From assembly GCA_027625915.1 (NCBI GenBank), contig JANTQA010000033.1, positions 4,340,001 to 4,404,000 on the forward strand: a stretch of 64,000 nt of DNA, in the 5' to 3' direction. The translations under genes and the position numbers were made by a program. Positions 46,818 through 58,564 of this stretch are shown here, one piece after another. Source of the stretch: Anaeramoeba flamelloides (Eukaryota > Metamonada > Anaeramoebidae). Positions within the stretch are counted from its first letter, which is position 1. Each line of letters begins with the position of its first letter. The notes beneath the pieces were generated by a model. The model did no database searches, was not told the origin of the DNA, and was given only the letters and a program-made list of their open reading frames with translations.

Positions 46818-48482
46818 TTATTTCCTCTTGCAACGTTTTAAAATGAGGATAAATTGCTCTACTTCCATTCTGTACATCTCTTCTAGCCATTCCTTTCTAT
46901 TACATGGAGGGTATAAAAAATGGGCATTTTCTACGTGTAGTCTTTTTTTCACACATAATCTAAACTTGCGGATCATCTCTGAATCTGACATATCTAATTG
47001 ATTAAACCAAGAGATTTGGTAACATTTCAAAAGTTGATTTTCGCTTAATTTTGATACAAAGGACATTTTCTGGATTATTTCTTTTGTGATTTCACCAAAA
47101 TCAAATTTTGGGATATTTGATGTTATGATTTTTTTGACTTTTTCAATTTCTTTCTCTTCATCAGCTCTGTCCTTTTCCCCATCTCCTTTTCCTTTTCCCT
47201 TTCCTTTTCCTTTTTCTTTTTCTTTTTCTTTTTCAATTTCAATTTCTTCTTCTTTTTCCTTTTTCCCATCCCCTTTTCCTTTTCCTTTTCCCTTTCCCTT
47301 TCCTTTTCCTTTTTCTTTTTCTTTTTCTTTATTTTCCTTTATTTCTTTATTCTTGTCATTTGTACCTGTGGCCATTTTTTTATCAGTTACAGATTTTTTT
47401 TGAGATTTGAACCAATCAAAATACCAACAAATCCGTAAATCGATTTGACTTCGAATAAAGGAAAAGGAAGTTGTTGTAATATCAGAAGTGATTTCAGCTA
47501 CTGACTCGTCATTAAAGGGATCTTTATATATTGCTTCCAGAAACTTGTACTCGTTTTCTTGTGTCCTATATGGAGGAAAGATCAAGAAGTTTTCAAATCG
47601 TAAACGATAGCCTTTTGGGAAACGGAAATATCTTGAGGATGTAGAAATCCCAGCCAGAACCATCTTCTGTTTGGGGGTGAACTTGCTTTTCGTTTTATGG
47701 TTTTTGCCCTTGCCCTTGCCCTTGCTCTTGTTCTTGTTCTTGCCCTCATTTACGCTTTGTTGGTCCTCCAAATATAGTTTACATTCAAATAATAGATAGA
47801 TTCTTAATTGTTCGCTATTATAGGTATATAATTTCGGGTTGATAAGAAACCAAGACAATAATTGCTGGAGCATATAAAAATATGCCTTTGATGGGAAATC
47901 TGTTGTTTTGAAGGCAACTACCCTAAAAGCTTGGGAAGTTTTGCTTATAGGCTTGTCAAAGGGTAGCGCATATCTCGTTAATGTTTCACCTTGGTGTGGC
48001 CACTTTGCTGAGATTTCTTTTTTGGTTTCCACAAGAAATTGCTTCTCGCTAAATAGGATCCGATTCTTAGGAATCAGTGGTGTAATTTTTTCATAAATTT
48101 TCTTTACCTTCAATTTTTTGAATCCCTTGATTGATTTTTTCTTTGTTAAAAAGGTATCATCAAATTTTACATTTTTCTTATTCTGAATTAGATTCATTTT
48201 TTGATGAGTGTTCCAATTTGTTTTTGGGTGAAGCCCCTTATCAAAACGAATAAACAAATAACGACAGAGGGGCGAGAAATGGAGGCTGACAGACAAATTC
48301 TTATATTTGGATAGAAAATCCCATTCTCCGGTCACCATGCGTAATGGCAACCTAAAGACATTAGAACCACCCACAGGCATGGTTTGGTGTAACATGATCT
48401 TTTTGCGCTTTTGTTGAAGATCAGCCCTTCTATTCACAGTATTTGGATTGATTCTTCTTTTTTTTGTAGGAGAATTGTCCAT
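46818..48482 (-). CDS. Unrecognised 554-residue basic protein with KG/EK repeats
   Basis: A single uninterrupted reading frame starts MDNSPTKKRRINPNTVNRRA; the ATG at 48482 is the first Met and is followed by a basic stretch that may be a nuclear localisation signal. The N-terminal half is varied, folded-looking sequence (FRLPLRMVTGEWDFLSKYKN, FYMLQQLLSWFLINPKLYTY, FRFPKGYRLRFENFLIFPPY). Two charged tracts, about 385-425 and 426-455, alternate Glu-Lys and Lys-Gly dipeptides; a smaller Lys-Gly tract lies near 265. The C-terminal about 100 residues (KLSENQLLKCYQISWFNQL, HFLYPPCNRKEWLEEMYRME) are helical-looking. No known domain was recognised and no function is assigned. Normal composition outside the tracts and conservation of the frame over 1.66 kb in an A/T-rich background argue that it is a real gene. 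The upstream flank (48483 on) is A/T-rich, as expected for a promoter. Confidence 0.75.
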   Translation of the reverse strand: MDNSPTKKRRINPNTVNRRADLQQKRKKIMLHQTMPVGGSNVFRLPLRMVTGEWDFLSKYKNLSVSLHFSPLCRYLFIRFDKGLHPKTNWNTHQKMNLIQNKKNVKFDDTFLTKKKSIKGFKKLKVKKIYEKITPLIPKNRILFSEKQFLVETKKEISAKWPHQGETLTRYALPFDKPISKTSQAFRVVAFKTTDFPSKAYFYMLQQLLSWFLINPKLYTYNSEQLRIYLLFECKLYLEDQQSVNEGKNKNKSKGKGKGKNHKTKSKFTPKQKMVLAGISTSSRYFRFPKGYRLRFENFLIFPPYRTQENEYKFLEAIYKDPFNDESVAEITSDITTTSFSFIRSQIDLRICWYFDWFKSQKKSVTDKKMATGTNDKNKEIKENKEKEKEKGKGKGKGKGKGKGDGKKEKEEEIEIEKEKEKEKGKGKGKGKGDGEKDRADEEKEIEKVKKIITSNIPKFDFGEITKEIIQKMSFVSKLSENQLLKCYQISWFNQLDMSDSEMIRKFRLCVKKRLHVENAHFLYPPCNRKEWLEEMYRMEVEQFILILKRCKRK

Positions 48483-49256
48483 GTAAATCAGCAAGCAAAA
48501 AAAAAATTATTTACAAAAAGACAAATATTAAAAAAATGATTTTTTGAAAATTTTATTTCAAAAAATAGAGGTGTAACTCTTTGAAGACAGTAAGTTTTTG
48601 GGAATTATTTTCTAAGAACAGAAAGGGAATTAGTATTTGTTCTCTCAAAGCACAAACAGAAATTTTCTAAACGTTAAATTAAATGTAAATATTTTTCTGA
48701 TACAAGTAAACTTTTCAACATTATGAAATTATTTTTCTTGGTGTTGAATAAAATGAAAAAGCCAAATTGTCATTTCTTTTTTTTTTTTTTGGTGAAAGGT
48801 GTTTGACAAATGTATATAATACCATAAGAATAAATACCTTTATAGAAACCATTGTTTCATAAGACTCGTACTTGAGGAATCACTTGTAAAAAATATTCAC
48901 TTTTTCTTAATTTTCCTTTTTTCGCTTTTACTTTGAGAATTCTTCAGAGAAAAAGATTAATATGGATCATTTCTTGTATGTTTCAAGTGTTGTTTTGTTC
49001 TTATTTAATGTCTATATTGATTTCTGTATACTACGAAATAAGAATCTAGAGAAATGAAAAATTGAAAAATTGAAAATAAGATAATCAGAGGTAATTTTTT
49101 GTCATATTTTCCCAACAAAAGTAATTACTATTTGAAAATTTTTGAAACTGGAGATGTTGAGAAATGCTTTGGATCAGTTTACAAACTTCAAAGAGACCTC
49201 CTACAGTTCCTAATTTTAAAACTAGAGATAATAAATAAGTATAGTTTTTCAATAAC

Positions 49257-50026
49257 TTAAGGGATTAGTGCCAACTAAGGAGAATCCAAAAATCAAAGTA
49301 TATTACTTTTGAATGGAAACCACATCAATAACAGCCCATGGTTGAAATGTCTCGAAAAATTCTATTAGTCAAGTAGTAATAATTGTTGAAACAATCAATA
49401 CAAAATGGTAATCTATATTAGTAAAAAAAACCTAAAAATTTTAAAACATAACAACAATAGGAAACAAATGAAAAAGTTTATTAATCAATATTCGGACTTC
49501 AAATGTTAGAAAATGTCTTTCTTAAATTTGTGGCAATATTTAGATAAGTTTTCAAAAAAATAAATTTTTCTAAATATTGAATAAATTATACCTGAAAGAT
49601 TATTTTGAAAAATCTTATTTTGCAAATCTTGTCAATATATTGATGTTGCAATTAGCCTTAAAAAAAAGAAACAAAACTAATCAGTCTTTGGGATGTTTAT
49701 TTTGATCATTATACACTTAATATTTGTTTTAAAAAATTAAAAAAAAAATTTACTTTTAAATGTTCTAAATTCTAATTTATAAATATCTCGAATACTATTA
49801 TTTCGAGTGTCTATTTTTAAGTTTGACAAAGGAATTTTGAAAAATTTTTCAAAAATATCAATTTTTGAATGGTGATCCTTAGTTAAAAAATTAATAGTTT
49901 ATTGTTTAAAAATATTTATTATAGATTTTTTAGATCCCATTGAATCATGCCACACTAATATCATGATCACACAACTTCATTATATTCTAATTATTGTCTA
50001 TTTTATTGTTAAACTAATCCCTTTAA
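49257..50026 (+). mobile_element. TTAA-GGGATTAG element, uninterrupted copy
   Basis: The ends are TTAA-GGGATTAGTGCCAACTAA and AAACTAATCCC-TTTAA. The 770-base body matches 58565-59780 along its length (AAGGAGAATCCAAAAATCAA, TTTCTTAAATTTGTGGCAAT, TGCCACACTAATATCATGAT), except that the latter carries an insert of about 460 bases. No transposase is visible, so it is non-autonomous. TTAA at the ends suggests a piggyBac-type transposon. Confidence 0.75.
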
Positions 50027-50359
50027 TAAGTAAGAGTTACAATCTATTATTTTACATAAAGATAACACGTTTATCAATTCTCTTGGAAAAATTTAAGATA
50101 TAAATAAATAATCAATACAAAGCGACCTAAAAATGTAAAAGTAGAAGAAAAAAAATTAATAATTTCAATTCTTCAAAAATTTAATAAAGTAGAAAAAAAA
50201 TAATATTTTTCAAAAAAAAATACCGAAATGTTTTAGATTATTTTACAATTTCCAACAATTTAATAAAGAATATTATGATAATAAAGATATAATTACACAA
50301 ATTATTGGGATTACTTCAGTTGATTGAACATAAGAAATTCTTTTCAAAAGAGAACAAAT

Positions 50360-50361
<2 letters not shown>

Positions 50362-50414
<53 letters not shown>
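50362..50414. repeat. (TA)n microsatellite
   Basis: About 53 bases of uninterrupted TA dinucleotides between AACAAATTAA and GGATGAACAA. Confidence 0.95.
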
Positions 50415-50416
<2 letters not shown>

Positions 50417-51943
50417 ATGAACAAATATAAAACTACATTCTAGATACACATAAACTTAAATTTCCTCAAAGGTGATTTTGGGTTAAAATAATAGCTTTCA
50501 CAAATATTCCAAGGAATTGAAAGATACAAATTATTTTTACATTTAAAAAGAATAAAATAAAAAATATATAAAAAAGAAAAAAGATTAAAAAAAAAAAAGA
50601 AAGAAACCAAACAATTAATTTGAAATGGATTTAAAGAAGTAATTGATAAAAATAAAAAAAATAAAAAAAATAAATTCTTTCTGTAATTAATAACTTCAAC
50701 ATCAGACCAACACTACTTTTGATATTTTTTTTTTATTTTGAAAATTGATCATAAATCTTAATTGGGGGGTACTTATTTAATTGTTGTAATTTCTTTTTTT
50801 TTTTTTTGAACAGGTTTTTTCTTAAAAACTTTTATATGCCCCTACAACCCAAAAAACACTGGAAATTGAAAACTGATCAAATACCTTCTATTAAAAAAAT
50901 TAAAAAAACTAAATGAAAAAATATTATTAAATAAAGTTAACATTAAACTTTTTCTTGAAAACATTTTATGCCCAAATCATTGAATCCAAACTTGAAATTA
51001 TTTATATTTATATATACACTATCTTGTTTTAACTCATTTACTAAAACAAATTCTTAATTATGGGAATTTTATTTTCATAAAAGGTACTAATTTGGTCTTC
51101 AAATGTTTTTTTTTATGTTTAAATGATATAATTAAAAAAAATAATAAACCTAAAAAAGAGAAACTCTCTGGAAAATAACCTAATTCATATTTTAACTTAT
51201 TCTTTGATTACAAAATTTGCTCAACCACAATTTTTCAAAAACATATAAAAAAAGTACTCAGAAATTTCTAAAAATATTTTCAATATTCAAAAGTTGAGAG
51301 TGTTTTTATTCTAAAAAATTTAATTCCAGTGTTTAATTGAAAGAAGTTATAAACTTAGATTTCGAAAAATATTCATCAGAAAAAAATAGTACTTAATTTT
51401 ATTAAGGAAATATAGGTTATCTTTTGCTTTTTCATTTTTATTTCCAAGTTACCTCTACACCATGCTACAAAATATCCAATTATCAGGTAAAGGTGCCATC
51501 TTTTTCATTAATAACTCTTTGTTCCTTGATAAAAAAAATTCAACAAAAGAAAAAAAAGAAAAAAAAAATCAAAACAATCTTATTTAACCAATTCTAGAAG
51601 AAATACCAAATTAGAACCATTGAGAAATTGAAAAGTTAACAATTTTTAATAGATAACAATACTCAAAAAAAAAAATTAAATTATAAAATAATATTAATAA
51701 ACAGTATTGTTAAAAAAAGTTTTATTTTATTTTTTTTATAAAAAGATTATTTTGTAAAAAAAAAATAAAGTAAATCAATTTCTTAAAAAGTAAGTTATAA
51801 TAGAAATAAAAAAAATGATGGAAATTCAAAGAGCATTTAAGTAAAATTAAAACATTTCATTAAATATAAATAATAAATTATTAATATTTAACTCTTAATG
51901 ATCATTTTACATTAATTATTTTTAATAAAAAGAAATTCATACC

Positions 51944-51944
<1 letters not shown>

Positions 51945-51983
<39 letters not shown>
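51945..51983. repeat. Long poly(A) tract
   Basis: Thirty-nine consecutive A, followed by many shorter A-runs to about 52130. It could be the tail of a retroposed sequence, but no such sequence is recognisable on its left. Confidence 0.9.
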
Positions 51984-51985
<2 letters not shown>

Positions 51986-52422
51986 AAAAATGAATTTGTT
52001 ACCAATTGTCTATAAAAAAAAGATGTCAAGAAGAAAAAAAGAGAAAAAAAAAAAAAAAATTGAAAATTGAAAAAAAAAAAGAAAAATGAAAAAAAAAAGA
52101 AAAAAAAGAGAGAAGATAGAAAAAAAATCAAATTCATATCAATTCCCCATAATAAAAATTAATTTTAATTAATAGAAATGCATGAATGAAAATCTTTTAG
52201 TATTGATAAACAAAATATGGAAAAATTTCAAAAAGAGTTTTTTTCAAAAAAACTATTCAGAGAGTTCTTCATCATACTTTCATACCCAATCTTATCACAA
52301 TTTGAGAAATTTAATTGTTTCAAAAAAAAAAAGAGAAAAAAATATATAAAAAAATAAGATGTTAATTTAAAGAAAATAAAACAATAAGAAAAATAAAATG
52401 ATTTTTGATCAAACTTTTCATT

Positions 52423-53435
52423 TTATTTTTCAAAAGTATTCCAGTTGCTATTCAAAGGCATTTGCCTTACACTATTAATTGTGTTTTGGTTTACATTTTG
52501 ATTATTATCACGTTTTTGAATGTTTTGATTCAAGTTATTAAAATAAGTTTGATTTGGTGGTGGGTTATGAATCCCAATATTTGTTGAGCCATTGAGATTA
52601 TTTCCAAAAGTTTTTTGTGTTGTTTGGTTTATAATATTATTATTGAAAATGGGGTTTCTGTTTATTTGTGATAATTGCCTTTGTGGATTATGAGATAAGA
52701 AATTTTGCCGTTGCTGTTGCCGCAAAGGTTGCGTATTTAGCATTGGAAAATTTGTGTTGTGGGTTTGTTGTGGATTGTTAATTCGATATCCATAAGGGTT
52801 ATATGGCTGAGGTAAATGATATTGAGGGGTTCGTTGATGCAACTGTGGTTGTAACTGGGGCAATGACTGTGGTTGATTTCTCATATATTGGGTCATTGGA
52901 TAATTTAGAAATTGTTGGTTTTGGTTTGTGTTTGTGTTTCCATTTAGAGACTGATTAAGATATGTTTTATAACTAATTTCATCATTAGTTTTGATCTTTT
53001 GTTTTTTGATTTCACTTTTTTCTCTTGTTGTACCATGTTTATTTCTTGTTCGAGAAACACTTTTTTTATTTTGTGATACATTATTATAATTTTTTTGGGA
53101 ACTAGGATAATAATTTCGATCATAATTATTTTTTTTTGGATCATTAAATGTCCAATTTTTATCGTCTTTAGAAATTAAATTTACAATATCATTAATTGTT
53201 AAATTGTTTAAAGTTCGCACACTCCCATTTTCTTTTACCATTTTTAAAGTTAATGGGCCATCATGATCAAATTTTCTTGATAAAAGAATCAGGTATCTAT
53301 AACCTGTGTTTTTCCCATCATTAGCTAATTCTTCAATTGTACTATTTCCTTATGATTTGTTTTTATTTTTATTTTGTATTTGATTTTTTGGATTTAAATT
53401 AAAATAATTTTATTTTTTGAAAAATCTAATCTAAT

Positions 53436-53469
<34 letters not shown>

Positions 53470-56400
53470 TGAATATAATTTTTTTAAATTGTTTGAAACA
53501 ATTTTTAATATAAAATTTATTATTCTTTATTTACACTTTAATGGTTGGTAACAAAATTTTTGAAGAATCTTTTAATATTTCGTAGCATCTTAACTGAATG
53601 TTTTTTTTTATTTTTATAACATCTCAAATAATGTTAAATATTTATGTTCTGGCTCTATAATTCTTTCTGAATTTTTTCCACTGCACGATCATGAAAAAAT
53701 TATTTGAACAAAAAATTAAACATTTGATAATTTTTCACATTTCCATAACTTTACTTATAATAAACACTATTTTTTAATAAGAGATCTTTGATCAATTAAT
53801 TATTTTAAAGATATTTTATAATTTAAGTTGAAAAATCCAATTTTTCTGTTCTAGAAAGATTTTTTTCAAATTTAATGGTAAAAAATTCAAATGTTTTTTC
53901 TTCGTAATTAAGAGGCTATTTTATTTTATTTTCTAAGAATTTTAAATTTAATAAATATCTTTTAAATGTTGAATCAGTAATTTTAACTAATAAAGAATTA
54001 TTTATTCTTTTAAATTCTGGAAAACCTAGGACACTTCCGTTAGGTTTTTTTTAATTATTGTAATGAACAGAAAATTTAAGAAATTTTCGGTTTATTCCAA
54101 AAAGTAAAAAAAACCGCCGTTAGCTTTTCAAAAATTTAAAAGAATTGAGTAAAATAAAAGATTTTTCTCCATTCTTTTGAATTCTGGAAAAGATAGGCAC
54201 TCTAAGGTACTATACGGCACTCCACTTCACTTTACGGACACGGAATATTTATCATTTGTAATTTTTTTCTTTATTTCAGTTTTATTAGATGAGTACAACA
54301 TTTTTAAAACTGTTAGTTATTCTCTATTCAAGTAAATATCTCAAAGCTGAATTTAACTAAAATTCATTTGTACATTTATTTACAAATTTTTTCCCGAAAA
54401 ATACCTTTTTTCTAGACGATCGAGTTTTAAAAATCGTGGTACTACTAACAACAATAAATATAATAACCTCAAGAATTTCAAGTTCTGGAATGTTTATTAT
54501 ATTGTAAATAAACTTTATTAAATTACTTAGTGATGAAATGTAAATTAAAGGGGTAAGCTTTTTCTTACTTGAAATTTTTCAATTTTGTTTTTCCAAAAGA
54601 GTGTGCTATACTTTTTTTTTTTATTATAAGTTTTAAACTAAACAATATTCTAAAAATTGTGATTAACCTGAAATAATAAATTGAAAAAAAAAAATATTCT
54701 TGAGTATTGAAGGATAACTAATAATTAAATCTGATTAATAATTAACTTCAAAATCATACACATACTATAAAACCCCGATATTTTAAAAATTTAAAAAAAA
54801 AAAAAAAACAAAAACCTAAAAAAAGTGAGTCACAATTTTTGAAATGAGCATTACTGATTTTTTATTAATGAACTTTTACTGAAAAAAAGTTGAACAACAA
54901 GATTTTTTGCTTATAATTTTTTGAATTTTTATGGACATTACAGAGTCGAAATTTTCTTAATTGATTATTTGTCTTTTCAAAGATCTTTTTTTGTTTTTCC
55001 ACTGATCTTTTGCAAAAAAAAAAGGATCAAAAAAAAAAAAATAAATGATGAAACAAAACAATAATGAAAAGAAAAAAAAAACAAGAAAAAGAAAAAGAAA
55101 AAGAAAAAGAAAAACAAAACAAAAACAAATAATTTGAAAAAGCAAAAAAAATATTTGACGAAATGAGAAAAAATTGACAAAATTAGAAAAAAAATGGTTC
55201 TGATCCAAAAAATTTAAAATATTATTTTTAAAAGAATATGGAATAAAACTTGACAAAACTATTTCCATAAACATTATAAAGTGAGTCAATATTTTTGAAA
55301 AATATTTTATCTGCTGTATGATTGAAAATAATATTTAAATGTCTTATTCAAAAAATCTGTTTTTGTCGTTTCCTTGAGCAGAAATTTAAAAAAAAATAAA
55401 GGGGTTTTGAATATTAGTAATGGGAAAGTCGTAAAGTTGCCCGCTTACAATACAAAATTTCGGGTATTGATTCCTCTGAACCACATTGTTTTTGATTGTT
55501 TATCATTTTCCCAAAAAGTTACAAAAACCACAAAAGACATGGCGCAACGTTCAATCAAAATCTGGATGGTGCTTCATAGAAACACTAATTGTTTGAAGAA
55601 AGGATCTGACTGGTTTGTGTCTTAGGTTAGACTTTTATAAAATTGAATAAGAATGTAATTGGAACGAAATACCTCTCAATTTATAGAGTGGGTCTGATTC
55701 TTGGGAGAATTGTACAGATTCGGTCTGTCACTGGATTCAACAATATCTCTAGAGGTTTTGATGGGAATATGTATTATTACGATTTTAACAATAAATTCGC
55801 GATAATATTAAAAAATCGTGATTAGTCCAACTTTATCGCGATAAATCATAAAATCGCAAAATCCACATTATTATAAAAAACCGAAAATTATTTTTTTGAA
55901 TAAACAGTACAAAAAATCTCTTGACTTTTACAACGATTGTCATCTTTAAAGGGGTTAGAAAATATCTGAAAGGGTTGTAAATAGTCTTCAGGTGTTTGAA
56001 AGGTTTGATTAATAACAAAGCTTTATTAAAGTTATTGGGATTATTTGTAGTGGAAAAAAGAAATTTTGCTTTTCATTTTTTTTTTTTACAATAACAAAAA
56101 TCTCCTGGCGAATTTAATGATCAAACAAATAATAATCCATTCCAACAATATACTTGAATATACAATAGGCGTGTTTTTTTTAAAAAAAAATGGTGTTATT
56201 ACATTCACAAGTTAAATAACCAAAAAGTCGAAAGAGGAATTTTGCTTCTTATTGATGATCGATTAAAAAAACCTTTAAACTCTAGTTGTGCTTTCTGTTC
56301 AATACCAATGATAAGAGAAGAAGAAGAATAACAAGAAGAAAGCAATTGTTCAAAAAAATCTTAATAATTGGTGATAATGTCGCTAGGTTGTTGTGGAAGC

Positions 56401-58072
56401 TTTTGAAAAGTTATCCAACCCCTTTCAGCTTTCCTAGAAGAAACAAAATATTTTCACCCAAAGAACACATTCATTGAAAGAACACACATGAAAGTGTTGG
56501 TTATTTTAGAATCCTTTTTTATTCAACATAATTTATAACAGCACTTTTGACTGAGAAATTATTTATTTGCCTTTTGTTTTTATTATGTTTTTTGATCTAA
56601 AAGGATCAATCGATCTATTAACCAAATGGAAATAAAAAAAATGGAAAATCTCTTGTTCTGGCCTTTGATTAGATCAAGTATTTTTTTTGTTGTTTTTTTT
56701 TTCAAAAAATATCTTTTTTTTTTTTTCACCTAATCTGTTTTTTGATCAAACAAAATTTTCTTTTTAAAAATATTGTTTAATTACCACGGAAAAGATATCA
56801 ACTATTATATTGCTATTTAATTTTTCTTCACGATATTTAGACATTTATCACGATTTTTAGACAATTTTTATCAAGATTTTATAGTATATCGCTTTTTGTC
56901 ATATTATCGCGATAATATTAAATATCCGCGATTTTATAAAATATTGTGGTTTGATAAAAATAATCGCGATTTCTGAAACGTTATTGTGACTTGATAAAGA
57001 TATCGTAAAACCCTCTAATAAAAAAGAAAATATCAAATTTTATATTCTTACTTGGTACCAACTCATATTGAACAAGGAAATTAAACTTTCGAACTAATAA
57101 TTTTTTTAAAGCTCCTGCTGCGCCTCTTTTTTGATCACTTTCTACAGAAATCCAAATTGCTTGTTTGTAAGCATAATTAAGGTAATTATCTTCCTTTTTG
57201 TAATTGTTTAATTTGGACCTTTTTAAATCGAATTTTTCTCTTTCATTTCCATTTTCATATTCATTTTCATTTTCGTTTTTGTCTTCAAACAATTCTTGAT
57301 TGGATTTTTTCTTTATGTTTCTAGTTTCTTTTTCTAATTCCTTATCATAATTATAATTATCGTCTTCATCATTACCATCATCGTCGTCGTCATCATCATC
57401 ATCATCATCGTCGTCGTCGTCGTCGTCGTCGTCTTCTTTTATAAAAGTGTTTTTATCTAAATAATTTTTATCACCACGAAAAGATCTTTTTCTTGTATTT
57501 CGATTCAATTGGTAATTCGTTACATTACCACTGTTTTCCTGAAAATTTAAGTTGTTGCTATTAGTTTTGGTATTACCCTGAGAATTGCCAAGATCCCTTC
57601 CATGATGAATACTATTTTGATAAATACCTAATTTGACATTAATTTTTTTATCATTAATTGTGATGTTCGGTTTTTGTTCAAGAGCCTTTTGTGCGTCTTT
57701 TTTCTTTTGAAATTGAATGTAACAAAAAGAATTTCTAATTATAATTTCAACAATTTCACCAAATTCAGAATAAACCTTTTCAATATCCCCAATTGAAATG
57801 TTTTTCAAAGACACGTCTTCCCAAATTAGTGTATTCTCATTTAAAGAGATCCTTTGAAAGTAGAAATCATTTTGTTGAGAAAGATTATTTTCCTTTTGGG
57901 AGGACTCTTGTTTGTTTGTTATTTTTTTATCTGTTTGTTTTTCTTTCAAATCTTGTTCTTTGTTGTTGCTGAAATCAGCTTGGTGTGAAAAAATTTTGTT
58001 TGTTTGCTTTGTATTATTATTACTATTTTGGTTCGTTTGTTCAAGAGATGTTGATTCATTGTTTGTTGACAT
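52423..58072 (-). CDS. RRM plus anticodon-binding-like domain protein (NCOA5-like)
   Basis: Exons 58072-57052 and 53348-52423 join in phase 1 (CCAA|GTAAGA ... CATAAG|GA) to give 648 residues. An Asn/Gln/Lys-rich head precedes an RRM at about 80-150, with RNP2-like LIWEDV and RNP1-like NSFCYIQF. An acidic tract of about 20 Asp lies near 215-240. Then QAIWISVESDQKRGAAGALK and FNFLVQYELVP (exon 1) continue into ELANDGKNTGYRYLILLSRK and LTINDIVNLI (exon 2). Together these look like the alpha/beta fold of aminoacyl-tRNA-synthetase anticodon-binding domains. RRM followed by this domain is the layout of nuclear receptor coactivator 5 and insect neosin. The C-terminal about 200 residues are Gln/Asn/Pro-rich and prion-like. 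Function is inferred as nuclear RNA binding or transcriptional/splicing cofactor. The 3.7 kb intron splits the anticodon-binding domain. The join rests on phase and fold, not on transcripts. Confidence 0.8.
53995..54240. repeat. Hairpin-array element, copy 9
   Basis: TTTTAAATTCTGGAAAACCT, an ATTGTAATGAACAGAAAATT palindrome, AAAAACCGCCGTTAGCTTTT and the AAAATTTAAAAGAATTGAG hairpin. It ends AGATAGGCACTCTAAGGTAC, TATACGGCACTCCAC, a diverged terminus. Confidence 0.65.
54645..55312 (-). mobile_element. GTGAGTCA composite element, copy C
   Basis: It is the reverse of copy A. A degenerate end (AAAAATTGTGATTAACCTGA) comes first, then the internal terminus GTGAGTCACAATTTTTGAAA (about 54825), and the other end GTGAGTCAATATTTTTGAAA at 55280-55300. 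The three-terminus layout is the same as in copies A and B. Confidence 0.7.
55410..55755 (+). pseudogene. Degenerate relic, related to 29470-29830
   Basis: A short frame here reads VLIPLNHIVFDCLSF and later DMAQRSIKIWMVLH, with a further frame containing YLSIYRVGLILGRI. The protein is not recognised. The paired copy in the RhoGAP intron has matching DNA across the same span. Both are decayed; an old transposon or retrogene origin is possible but unproven. Confidence 0.55.
55830..56100 (-). repeat. Dispersed repeat family U, copy 2 (inverted)
   Basis: The reverse complement shows TCCACTACAAATAATCC, CAATCGTTGTAAAAGTC and ATAATGTGGATTTTGCGATT, parallel to 35860-36130. Non-coding. Confidence 0.5.
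56815..57002. repeat. Degenerate TCGCGATA-rich repeat
   Basis: Variants of ATTATCGCGATAATATTAAA, TATCGCGATTTTAT and TTATCACGATTTTTAGAC recur about every 20-30 bases, as in an old minisatellite. Similar units occur at about 55780-55860. Confidence 0.5.
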
Positions 58073-58564
58073 TTTGAAAAAAAAATTGGAAAGTAAAAAA
58101 AAAAGTTTTGGGAAAAAATGATTAGGTGTTTTTTAAAGTTTGGTCAATTTAGAAAATTTTTAAACACATTACAACACCTTTAAATACCAAAAGTGTAATG
58201 TTAGTAAATTTCTTTGGCTATTTTCTTGTGCAAAGTTCACAAATTAACAAATCGAAACTTTTTCTATCAGTTAGCTTTTTTTAAGAAACCCTATTCTTTA
58301 GTACTTCGAGTATTGAGAATTTGCTGGGAGTTGGGATAACAAAGGTAATAGACAAAAAAAAACAATTTAATTGATTATTTATTCTTGAAAATAGATATAC
58401 TGTAAATTTTAGGTTTTTTTATTTCATTTTTGCAAATAAATACCATTATCAATCCAAAAAGTTTTAAATTTAAGAACTTTTCAAGTAAATTTGAAATGGG
58501 TTTTGTTTCCTTATCACTGAATATTTCAGAATTATAATTTTGAAGTATATTTATGTTCTTGCTC

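Larger units (their letters stand above)
48483..52422. other. Intergenic region between two minus-strand genes
   Basis: About 3.9 kb holding the 5' flank of the unrecognised gene, a TTAA-bounded element (49257-50026), a (TA)n microsatellite (about 50362-50414), a 39-base A run (51945-51983) and other A-rich tracts up to about 52130. No supported gene. Confidence 0.6.
53349..57051 (-). other. Intron of the NCOA5-like gene (3.7 kb)
   Basis: It contains a T-run of about 34 bases (about 53433-53466), a hairpin-array copy (about 53995-54240), GTGAGTCA composite copy C (about 54645-55312), the relic at 55410-55755, repeat U copy 2 (about 55830-56100) and TCGCGATAA-rich DNA (about 55780-55860 and 56815-57002). 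Short frames near 56286-56477 are basic but unrecognised. Confidence 0.7.

Noticed and set aside
47086-47403. Plus-strand Ser/Phe/Pro repeat frame
   Set aside because: Antisense shadow of the Lys-Gly/Glu-Lys tracts in the minus-strand gene at 46818-48482.
51945-51983. Retroposon tail
   Set aside because: The 39-base A run could mark a retroposed copy, but A-runs are common throughout the window and nothing recognisable precedes it.
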